DNA from: Thermithiobacillus tepidarius DSM 3134
GTDB taxonomy: Bacteria > Pseudomonadota > Gammaproteobacteria > Acidithiobacillales > Thermithiobacillaceae
DNA: 64,000 bases
Assembly: GCF_000423825.1 (NCBI RefSeq)
Contig: NZ_AUIS01000006.1
Span: forward strand, 124,001-188,000
Reading direction: 5' to 3'
Translations under genes and position numbers: made by a program
Notes under the pieces: model-generated
Told to the model about the DNA's origin: nothing
What the model saw: the letters and a program-made list of their open reading frames with translations, nothing else
The model's database searches: none
Shown here: positions 57,949 through 64,000 of the stretch, one piece after another
How positions within the stretch are numbered: the stretch's first letter is position 1
Layout: the number at the start of each line of letters is the position of its first letter

Positions 57949-58224
57949 ATGTATGGTTTGATGACCGGTGCAATCGCCATGGCCAGCCTGATCGCCGGCC
58001 TTTTCTTCCTGCGCTTTTGGAAGAAGACCCGCGACCGCCTTTTCCTCTTCTTCGCGCTGGCCTTCTGGCTCCTGGCGGTCAACCGCGTCGGGCTGGCCTT
58101 CGTGGACGAGGCGCTGGAAGCCTACACCTTCCTGTACCTGCTGCGCCTGCTCGCCTTTCTGCTGATCCTCTTCGCCATCCTGGACAAAAACCGCGCCGCC
58201 CGCCAACCCAAGGGCAACGACTAA
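57949..58224 (+). CDS. DUF5985-type small membrane protein 2
   Basis: A 91-residue paralogue of the preceding protein with three membrane segments. It shares the pattern R-D-R-LFLFFALAFWLLAVNRV, replacing RLLLWSGLCFLGLAANN, and has FLYLLRLLAFLLILFAILDKNR at its end. AGAGGT precedes the ATG. The pair could form a hetero-oligomer in the inner membrane. Its stop overlaps the convergent channel gene by four bases. Confidence 0.75.
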   Translation: MYGLMTGAIAMASLIAGLFFLRFWKKTRDRLFLFFALAFWLLAVNRVGLAFVDEALEAYTFLYLLRLLAFLLILFAILDKNRAARQPKGND

Positions 58225-58964
58225 CTGCCATCGCCGGTCGCGGCCTCGACTTCGTCGGGGTCCCGGCGCCCGTGCAGGATGGCCATGAACAAGACCGCCA
58301 ACAGGGCGCCCAGCACGGGCGCCGCCAGATAGATCCACACCTGCTCCAGACTGCCGCTCACCAGGGCCGGCCCCAGGGAGCGGGCCGGGTTCATGGAAGC
58401 GTCGCTGACCGGCTTGGCGAAAAGCCCGCACAAGGCGACCGTTCCCCCCGCCGCCAGGGCCGCGTTGGGCCCGACCACCTTGAGACGGGTGGCCACGTTC
58501 AGGATCACGGTGATCAGCAGGCAGCTCAGCGCCAGCTCCATGAGGAAGGCCGAGGTCGTGCCGTAATGCGGCCGCGTGGCGCCCAGATGGTCCACGTTGC
58601 CGAAGAGGGCGAGCAGGAACAGCGCTGCCAGCACGGCGCCCCCCACCTGGGCCAACCAATAAAAAGGCCCAAAAACAAAAAAAGGCACCCGGCGCCAGGG
58701 AAAGTCCCGGCGCAAGGCAAAGGCGAAAGTCACCGCCGGATTGATGTGGGCGCCGGACAAGTTGCCGAAGGCATAGATCACCGCCATGACCAGCAGGCCG
58801 CTGGCGGCGGAGCGCGCCGCCAGGGTGACGGCATCGTGGCTCACGGCGGCGATGACGGCACCGCCCGCGTCCACGAAAGTGAGCGCAAAGGTGCCCAGCA
58901 GCTCGGCAAAGAGGCTGCGCAGCACCCCTGGCAGATCCTGCTGCGTCAGCAATACATCCTTCAT
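58221..58964 (-). CDS. MIP-family channel (aquaporin/glycerol facilitator)
   Basis: A 247-residue channel with six helices. The two pore loops SGAHINPAVTF and SDASMNPARSLGP carry the NPA boxes, and AELLGTFALTF is the usual helix 1. The NPAR after the second NPA fixes the selectivity arginine. The second-half residues ALVSGSLEQVWIYLAAPVLGA are closer to aquaporin-type than to GlpF, but solute choice cannot be set from sequence alone. GGGAGGGAAC precedes the ATG. Confidence 0.9.
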   Translation of the reverse strand: MKDVLLTQQDLPGVLRSLFAELLGTFALTFVDAGGAVIAAVSHDAVTLAARSAASGLLVMAVIYAFGNLSGAHINPAVTFAFALRRDFPWRRVPFFVFGPFYWLAQVGGAVLAALFLLALFGNVDHLGATRPHYGTTSAFLMELALSCLLITVILNVATRLKVVGPNAALAAGGTVALCGLFAKPVSDASMNPARSLGPALVSGSLEQVWIYLAAPVLGALLAVLFMAILHGRRDPDEVEAATGDGS

Positions 58965-58990
58965 GTTCCCTCCCGCTTTTTGTCTGTTCG

Positions 58991-59653
58991 TCAGCGATGC
59001 CGGGTCACCCCCACCTGCCGGCACATGTCCAACACCGGGCATTGCGAGCAGCGCGGCAGGCTGCCGGTGCAGATGTGCTTGCCGAAGGGCACCAGCAAGC
59101 GGTTGATCTCCACCCAATGCGCCGGCGGCAGCTTCGCCTCCAAGGCGACCATGGTCTGCTCCGGCGTGCGCGCCGCCACGTAGCCCCAGCGGTTGGTCAC
59201 CCGATGCACGTGGACGTCGACGCCGATGCGCGGCTCCCGGCAGGCGATGCCGAGCACCAGATTGGCGCACTTGGGTCCCACGCCATGAAAGCTCAGCATC
59301 AAGGCCCCGTCGCACGGCAGCCGGTCCCCATGCGCCGCGGCCAGTTGCCGCGCGATGTCCTGGATCTGCCGGGCTTTGGCTTCGTGAAAAGTGCTGTCGG
59401 CGATGGCGGCATCCAGCTCGGCGGGCGGCAGTCGCGCCATCCGCGTCGGCGTGCGGGCCAGAGCGAAAAGCCGGCGCGCGCAGCGCAAGGTGGTGTCGTC
59501 GCGGGTGCGGATGGACAGGATGCAGGCGACCAGCACTTCGAAAGGCGCCGCGAAGCCTTCCGCCGCCAGCTCGAAGAGCGCCGCCTGCGGGAACGGCCGC
59601 ACCGCCTCCCGGATGCGGGCCATCGCCAGATCGATGTCGAAGGGATGCTTCAC
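58991..59653 (-). CDS. endonuclease III-like DNA glycosylase
   Basis: A 220-residue HhH-GPD base-excision protein. The helix-hairpin-helix loop FHGVGPKCANLVLG holds the catalytic lysine, and GVDVHVHRV holds the catalytic aspartate. The C-terminal 4Fe-4S loop has C-x6-C-x2-C-x5-C spacing in CTGSLPRCSQCPVLDMC. It differs from standard Nth (VDTHIFRV in the aspartate motif), so it may be a paralogue of Nth. The start is GTG at 59653. It lies 26 bases before the channel gene on the same strand. Confidence 0.85.
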   Translation of the reverse strand: MKHPFDIDLAMARIREAVRPFPQAALFELAAEGFAAPFEVLVACILSIRTRDDTTLRCARRLFALARTPTRMARLPPAELDAAIADSTFHEAKARQIQDIARQLAAAHGDRLPCDGALMLSFHGVGPKCANLVLGIACREPRIGVDVHVHRVTNRWGYVAARTPEQTMVALEAKLPPAHWVEINRLLVPFGKHICTGSLPRCSQCPVLDMCRQVGVTRHR

Positions 59654-59758
59654 ACTGCCCCCGTCATTGCCAGTTACCGGATTGATGCTAAGGCGGGCAG
59701 GACGGCGGCCAAATCAGACCAAAAGGAATGTCGGGGAGAGCGAAGTGCGGCGGGGCGC

Positions 59759-60244
59759 TTACAGCCGCAGGCAATGCCGGATCGCGGCGATGATGGCCGG
59801 CGGCGGCAGCGCGGCATCTACCACCAGCGCATCGGGCGGCTCCTCCAGGGCGGCCAGTTGGCTGGCCAGCAGATCGGGGCCCAGGAAGTGTCCCCGGCGC
59901 TGCGCCAGCCGGCGGCGGATCAGCTCGGGGTCCGCCTTCAGGTAAACCAGGCGCACGGCGGCCCGATCGACGCGCAATCGCTCACGGTAACTGTGCTTCA
60001 AGGCGGAGCAGGCCAGGACCATGTCCTCGCCCGCCGCCACGCTGCGCGCCACCAGCCGTTGCAGGGCCGCCAGCCAGGGCTGCCGGTCCTCGTCATTCAG
60101 CGGGATGCCCCGGGCCATTTTTTCGACGTTGGCCCGCGGGTGGAAGTCGTCGGCATCGCAATAGCGCCAGCCCAGCGTATCGGCGAGCAGCCGGCCGACG
60201 GTGCTTTTGCCGGATCCCGCCACGCCCATGAGAATGATGACCAT
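59759..60244 (-). CDS. gntK: gluconokinase
   Basis: A 161-residue P-loop kinase that phosphorylates gluconate to 6-phosphogluconate. Walker A GVAGSGKSTVG is at residues 7-17. DADDFHPRANVEKMARGIPLND is the family's substrate-binding signature, and CSALKHSYRERLR and RRGHFLGPDLLASQ are conserved. No gluconate permease or dehydratase gene is adjacent. It follows the GNAT gene by 34 bases in the same direction. Confidence 0.92.
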   Translation of the reverse strand: MVIILMGVAGSGKSTVGRLLADTLGWRYCDADDFHPRANVEKMARGIPLNDEDRQPWLAALQRLVARSVAAGEDMVLACSALKHSYRERLRVDRAAVRLVYLKADPELIRRRLAQRRGHFLGPDLLASQLAALEEPPDALVVDAALPPPAIIAAIRHCLRL

Positions 60245-60278
60245 CGCCCCTCCCGGCCCGTTGCCACGGGCAAGGCAG

Positions 60279-60701
60279 CTACGCCGCGCCCTCCCGGCGC
60301 AGGAACAGGAGCTCTCCCGCAACGGCGCGAAACCCCCACTGGGCATAGAAGGCGGCCATCTCGGGCCGGCAGTAGAGCTCCACATGCCGCACGCCGGCCA
60401 CTGCCGGATGCGCCAGGACCGCCGCCATGAGCCGCCTGCCCAAGCCCTGTCCCCGGCAGGCCGGGGCCACGATGACGTCCAGGACCAGCGCCTTGCACAC
60501 CCGATCGGTGAGCACGCGCGCAAAGGCGGCCAAGCGACCGGAGTCGGCCTCGGCCAACGCCACGATCACATCGGAATGGCGCAACAGCGTGCGCACCTCG
60601 TCCAGCGTGCGCCCGGCCGACCACCATTCCGACTGGTACAACGCATGGAGTTCGCGAGTCTGCGCCTCGCTCAGCGCCTCCTGCCGGACTATCGCGACCA
60701 C
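60279..60701 (-). CDS. GNAT-family N-acetyltransferase
   Basis: A 140-residue GNAT protein. The acetyl-CoA site is DVIVAPACRGQGLGRRLM, the R/Q-x-x-G-x-G/A motif. The C-terminal FYAQWGFRAV is the usual final strand. The substrate is unknown. The start is uncertain; GTG at 60701 is the first plausible start after the dnaQ stop, giving a normal length. It runs in the same direction as dnaQ, with about 16 bases between them. Confidence 0.8.
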   Translation of the reverse strand: MVAIVRQEALSEAQTRELHALYQSEWWSAGRTLDEVRTLLRHSDVIVALAEADSGRLAAFARVLTDRVCKALVLDVIVAPACRGQGLGRRLMAAVLAHPAVAGVRHVELYCRPEMAAFYAQWGFRAVAGELLFLRREGAA

Positions 60702-60717
60702 GCGGCGCCCCGGCAGC

Positions 60718-61458
60718 TCACTGCGGCGCGTCGGGCGCGGCCATCTGCAGCCACACGCATTGCCCCTTGCTCTCCTTGTCCAGGCCCTGCAGATAGGCTT
60801 CGTGGGCCGCCAGCTCCTCGGCACTGGGACGGATGACCCGCAGCGGCGGCCGCTGATTGCGCGCCCGATCGGGGCCAGCGGCCCGCAGCGCGCCGCCGCG
60901 CGCCTCGCCGGGCTGCTGTTCGGCCTCCAGCAGCATGCTGACCTGGCCGCCGGTCATGGCCAGATACACGGCGGCCAGGATCTCGGCATCCAGGAGCGCG
61001 CCGTGCTTGTCGCGGCGGCTGTTGTCCACGCTGTAGCGCCGGCACAGGCTGTCCAGATCGTTCTTCTGGCCCGGATGGCGGCTGCGCGCGAACTGCAGGG
61101 TGTCGAAGATGTCGCAGGCACTGGTCAACGGCGGCTGGCCGAGCAGCTCCAGCTCCCGATTGAGAAAACCCACGTCGAAGGGGGCATTATGGATGATCAG
61201 CTGCGCCCCCGCCACAAAGTCCAGAAATTCGCCGGCGATGTCCGCGAAGCGCGGCTTGTCCCGCAGCATTTCGTTGGTGATGCCGTGGACCTGGGTCGCG
61301 CCCGCGTCGATCTCCCGCTCAGGGTTCAGGTAGTGGTGGAAAGTGCGCTCGCTCAGGCGGCGGTTGACCACCTCCACGCAACCGATTTCAATGATGCGGT
61401 GTCCCTTGCCGACCTCCAGGCCAGTCGTTTCCGTATCCAGCACCACCTGTCTCATCAT
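60718..61458 (-). CDS. dnaQ: DNA polymerase III epsilon subunit (proofreading exonuclease)
   Basis: A 246-residue DnaQ-type 3'-5' exonuclease. Exo I is VLDTETTGL (D8/E10 in this numbering), Exo II is [14 protein letters not shown] and Exo III is [18 protein letters not shown] with the catalytic His and Asp. The C-terminal tail with [10 protein letters not shown] is the alpha-binding part. It overlaps rnhA by four bases, the classic gammaproteobacterial rnhA-dnaQ pair (there divergent in E. coli, here co-directional). Two adjacent ATG codons make the start ambiguous by one residue. Confidence 0.95.
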   Translation of the reverse strand: MMRQVVLDTETTGLEVGKGHRIIEIGCVEVVNRRLSERTFHHYLNPEREIDAGATQVHGITNEMLRDKPRFADIAGEFLDFVAGAQLIIHNAPFDVGFLNRELELLGQPPLTSACDIFDTLQFARSRHPGQKNDLDSLCRRYSVDNSRRDKHGALLDAEILAAVYLAMTGGQVSMLLEAEQQPGEARGGALRAAGPDRARNQRPPLRVIRPSAEELAAHEAYLQGLDKESKGQCVWLQMAAPDAPQ

Positions 61459-61952
61459 CGCGATCCCTGTGTTTCCGAACTCCGCCGCTGGGCCGCATCG
61501 ATCGCCCGGTTGGCGAGCTGATCGACCCGCTCGTTCTCGTCGTGGCCGTTGTGGCCCTTGACCCAATGCCACTCCACGTGATGCTGCCGCGCCAGCTCGT
61601 CCAGGCGCTCCCACAGCTCCTGGTTCTTGACCGGCTTGTTGTCGGCCGTGCGCCAGCCGCGCCGCTTCCAGTTGTGGATCCACTGGGTGATGCCGTTGCG
61701 CACGTATTGGCTGTCGGTGGTCACCCGCACCCGGCAGGCGCGATTCAGGGACTCCAGCGCCTTGATGGGCGCCATCAGCTCCATGCGGTTGTTGGTGGTC
61801 ATGGGCTCGAAGCCGGCCAGCTCCTTCTCCCGGCCACCCCAGCGCAGCAGCGCCGCCCAGGCACCGGGCCCCGGGTTGCCCCGGCACGCCCCGTCCGTAA
61901 AGACCTCAACCACGTTGTGCGACGCGGCGGCCGCCTGTTCCTTGTTCTTCAT
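61455..61952 (-). CDS. rnhA: ribonuclease HI
   Basis: A 165-residue nuclease that cuts RNA in RNA-DNA hybrids. The catalytic acidic residues are in [16 protein letters not shown] (Asp), NNRMELMA (Glu), VTTDSQYV (Asp) and [10 protein letters not shown] (Asp). The basic protrusion [16 protein letters not shown] is present. The start at 61952 lies inside the upstream methyltransferase gene; an ATG six bases earlier is also possible. It is coupled to dnaQ. Confidence 0.95.
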   Translation of the reverse strand: MKNKEQAAAASHNVVEVFTDGACRGNPGPGAWAALLRWGGREKELAGFEPMTTNNRMELMAPIKALESLNRACRVRVTTDSQYVRNGITQWIHNWKRRGWRTADNKPVKNQELWERLDELARQHHVEWHWVKGHNGHDENERVDQLANRAIDAAQRRSSETQGSR

Positions 61953-62736
61953 CCTCATCCTGCCAGACCCGACAAAAACCCTTGACCGCTCCCCGCTGCA
62001 ATCCCTCGGTGGCCGGCATGGCCGGCGCATAGCGGCGCCACAGCAAAGCCGGCGGAATCCAGCCCGGCTCCCGCCTTTGCGCCAGGAGCATATACGCATT
62101 CGCCCCGGTGGGCCACCAGCGGTCGCCCATGAATTCCAGCCACTGCCGATGCGACTGCCAGCGCAGGGGCAGCAGCGGCAGGCGGTACTGGAAAAAGCGC
62201 CCCGCCCGCACCTCGAAATCCTGCTCGGATAAGAGGCGCCGCACCTGGCCCGCGGGCAGGAAGGGCTGCCGCCAGGGCCAGCGGGCATTGTGCCGCCACA
62301 ATTGCCAGCGGCGCATCAGGCTGAACAGGCTGTGGGGATTGAAGGCCAGCACCAGCAGGTAGCCCTCCGGCTGCAGCACGCGATAGCACTCGCTCAGCAC
62401 CCGGCTGGGATCGTCGCTGCGCTCCAGGACATAAGGCAGCAGCACCAGATCGAAGGAGTCCGCCGCAAAGGGCAACGCACCGGGGTCCGCCGCCGCCCGC
62501 ACGCACGGCACCTGCATGGCGGCCAGCGCACTCCAGGCGGGGTCGCTCACGAACCAGGGAGCCGCCACGGGCAAGGTGTCCTCCCACAGACCCGGCATGC
62601 CGAGCTGCAGGACCCGGCGCGGGCGCAGCCGCTCCAACCAGGGCACCAGCGCACGCCGGGTGGCCGCGCTGAGGCCCAGGCCGGTCGGCGTTTGCCACCA
62701 CCCGGAAACTATCCTAATGTTATCCGGTTCATTCAT
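61906..62736 (-). CDS. class I SAM-dependent methyltransferase (YafS-like)
   Basis: A 276-residue methyltransferase. The SAM-binding first strand is weak ([15 protein letters not shown]), while the post-I part [43 protein letters not shown] is standard for the superfamily. The position between gloB and rnhA matches yafS in E. coli, whose substrate is unknown. It overlaps rnhA by 47 bases and is divergent from gloB, with 30 bases between the starts. Confidence 0.85.
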   Translation of the reverse strand: MNEPDNIRIVSGWWQTPTGLGLSAATRRALVPWLERLRPRRVLQLGMPGLWEDTLPVAAPWFVSDPAWSALAAMQVPCVRAAADPGALPFAADSFDLVLLPYVLERSDDPSRVLSECYRVLQPEGYLLVLAFNPHSLFSLMRRWQLWRHNARWPWRQPFLPAGQVRRLLSEQDFEVRAGRFFQYRLPLLPLRWQSHRQWLEFMGDRWWPTGANAYMLLAQRREPGWIPPALLWRRYAPAMPATEGLQRGAVKGFCRVWQDEDEEQGTGGRRVAQRG

Positions 62737-62766
62737 ATGACCCGATCTCAAGCCCCCGGAGGGACC

Positions 62767-63525
62767 ATGCTGTCAGTCCATCTCGTGCCGGCATTCCAGG
62801 ATAATTACATATTTTGCGCGTCCGATGGAGCACACGGGATTTTCATCGTCGATCCGGGCGATCCGGCACCCGTGATCGCCTTTCTGGAGGAAAGGCAGGT
62901 GCGGCCCACCGCCATCCTGTGCACCCACCATCATGGCGACCACGTGGGGGGCAACGAGACGCTGGCGAGCCGCTATCAAATTCCAGTGTATGGCCCCAGC
63001 CAACGCATTCCCGCACTGACCCGCGCGCTTCAGGCAGGCACACACGAAGTCGAAGGCGCGGCAATGCAGGTCATCGCCGTGCCGGGGCATACCCGAGATC
63101 ATATAGCCTACTTTTTCGAAAACAGCCTCTTTTGCGGCGACACGCTCTTCGCCGCCGGCTGCGGCCGCCTCTTCGAAGGCACGCCGGCGCAGATGTACCA
63201 CAGCCTGCAGCGGCTGGCTGCCCTGCCCACTCATACGCAGGTATTTTGCGCCCACGAGTACACCCTGGGCAATCTGGCCTTCGCCGCGGCCGTGGAGCCG
63301 GACAACGCGGCCATCCAGGCCCGCCGGCAGGAAACCAGCGCCCGGCGGGCACGCCACCTGCCCAGCATCCCGTCCCGTCTCGACCTGGAGCTGGCCACCA
63401 ACCCCTTCCTGCGCACCCGCATCCCTGCCGTCCAGAACGCCGCTCATCGCTTCGATCCCAATTGCGACCCCAATGATCCCATTGCCGTCTTTGCCGCACT
63501 GCGGCGATGGAAGGACGAGTTCTGA
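62767..63525 (+). CDS. gloB: hydroxyacylglutathione hydrolase (glyoxalase II)
   Basis: A 252-residue metallo-beta-lactamase-fold enzyme that hydrolyses S-lactoylglutathione to lactate and glutathione, ending methylglyoxal detoxification. The binuclear metal ligands are in THHHGDHVGGN, PGHTRDHIAYF, CGDTLFAAGCGRLFEGT and CAHEYTLGNL. GGAGGGACC precedes the ATG. It is the first gene on this strand after the rnhA block. Confidence 0.96.
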   Translation: MLSVHLVPAFQDNYIFCASDGAHGIFIVDPGDPAPVIAFLEERQVRPTAILCTHHHGDHVGGNETLASRYQIPVYGPSQRIPALTRALQAGTHEVEGAAMQVIAVPGHTRDHIAYFFENSLFCGDTLFAAGCGRLFEGTPAQMYHSLQRLAALPTHTQVFCAHEYTLGNLAFAAAVEPDNAAIQARRQETSARRARHLPSIPSRLDLELATNPFLRTRIPAVQNAAHRFDPNCDPNDPIAVFAALRRWKDEF

Positions 63526-63649
63526 GCACATAACCAGCAGCATGTGAGTCGTCCGCCCTATCGGCCCTCTCCTGCCCGCTCCCGGCGGGAGCGGGTATGC
63601 CGGGCGGCTGCGGCGCCGCGCCAGGCCTGGCGGGTTGATATCCTGATTC

Positions 63650-63717
63650 GTAGGAGCGAGCTTGCTCGCGACCCGCTGTATCGACCAGCGAGCAATCGCG
63701 GGCAAGCCCGCTCCTAC
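63650..63717 (+). repeat. REP-type inverted repeat
   Basis: Two 22-base arms face each other: GTAGGAGCGAGCTTGCTCGCGA (63650-63671, shown as two blocks GTAGGAGCGAG and CTTGCTCGCGA) and its partner at 63696-63717. They pair at 20 of 22 positions across a 24-base gap. Each arm is itself a near-palindrome (GCGAGC..GCTCGC, GCGGGC..GCCCGC). The sequence closely resembles Pseudomonas REP elements and lies between gloB and a converging gene. It could terminate or stabilise transcripts. Confidence 0.8.
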
Positions 63718-63810
63718 AAGCCAAGATGACGGTCCGCCAGGATTTGGCACGGTCCGCGCCTACCCGAACCCGCCGGGCTGCACGCCGCGGCTCGACCGCC
63801 CCTCAGCTCG

Positions 63811-64000
63811 TCACGCCGCACCGCCCTTTTCCGGCAAACACAAGAAGCGGTAGCGCCGCCCCCAGCGGTCCTCCACCAGACTCCGCACGCCCTCCGCATC
63901 CACGGCGGCGAGGGCATCCAGGGATTCCTCCGCCGGCACCAGCCGGCCGAGATAGATCCATTGGCGCGCCAAGCGCGTCATGCGCACCTCCACGTCCTCC
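63811..64000 (-). CDS. C-terminal end of an unidentified protein (possibly M16 peptidase-like)
   Basis: The frame enters from beyond the right edge and stops at 63811, giving about 62 residues. The pattern ARQWIYLGRLVPAEESLDAL and AAVDAEGVRSLVEDR resembles the C-terminal domain of M16-family zinc peptidases or their inactive partners, where Y-G-R, P-x-E-E and V-D-x-x-x-V occur. This is too short for a firm assignment. It is co-directional with none of the listed neighbours and converges on gloB. Confidence 0.45.
   Translation of the reverse strand, partial: EDVEVRMTRLARQWIYLGRLVPAEESLDALAAVDAEGVRSLVEDRWGRRYRFLCLPEKGGAA

Overview
The window is one stretch of GC-rich (about 65% by eye) bacterial chromosome, densely coding, with no rRNA, tRNA, insertion sequence, prophage or CRISPR array that I could find. 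The gene content and order point to a gammaproteobacterium or a close relative such as the Acidithiobacillia. The main signs are fimV beside asd and leuB, the order gloB / methyltransferase / rnhA / dnaQ, hda beside purMN, a fused NuoCD, and a Pseudomonas-type REP inverted repeat near the right end. I cannot name the species.

Layout. 1-4.3 kb: start of fimV (cut by the window edge), asd, leuB, an unknown gene, chaB and a cspA-type cold-shock gene with a long leader. 4.5-6.9 kb: a translationally coupled molybdenum-cofactor operon, mobA-mobB-moeA. 6.9-11.3 kb: a DUF2249/hemerythrin-like protein, queG, an orphan small GTPase, a macro-domain protein, a tiny Cys-rich protein, sixA and a membrane protein. 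11.3-23.7 kb: a phosphate-starvation locus, all on the minus strand. It reads phoB, phoR, two pstS paralogues, pstC, pstA, pstB, phoU, ppx, then a lipid-kinase / GT4 glycosyltransferase / PAP2-phosphatase operon. 23.8-33.4 kb: a large PilZ-like protein divergent from phoB, then housekeeping genes (arsC-like, hda, a PerM-type permease, pgsA, purM, purN), a CinA-like protein and a small protein resembling the C-terminal domain of the DNA polymerase III tau subunit. 33.5-35.5 kb: acs with its terminator. 35.7-50.2 kb: a complete 13-gene nuoA-N operon for respiratory complex I. 50.2-58.2 kb: corA, a copper chaperone and copper ATPase, transaldolase, a CBS protein with an ion permease, and a winged-helix-like gene coupled to two small membrane proteins. 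58.2-64 kb: a MIP channel, an endonuclease III homologue, gluconokinase, a GNAT protein, dnaQ, rnhA, a methyltransferase, gloB, a REP element and the 3' end of one more gene.

The most interesting part is the phosphate locus. A Pho box lies upstream of pstS, and an almost identical one (17 of 18 bases) lies upstream of the lipid-kinase / glycosyltransferase / PAP2 operon. Both are followed, after exactly 10 bases, by a -10 hexamer of form TAnnAT. This predicts that PhoB switches on phosphate uptake and, at the same time, a set of enzymes able to turn phosphatidic acid into diacylglycerol and glycosylate it. That would be a membrane-lipid remodelling module saving phosphate. Its function is inferred from families and context, not shown. 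The two pstS genes share a 225-bp tract that is 220/225 identical while the flanks are diverged, which suggests gene conversion.
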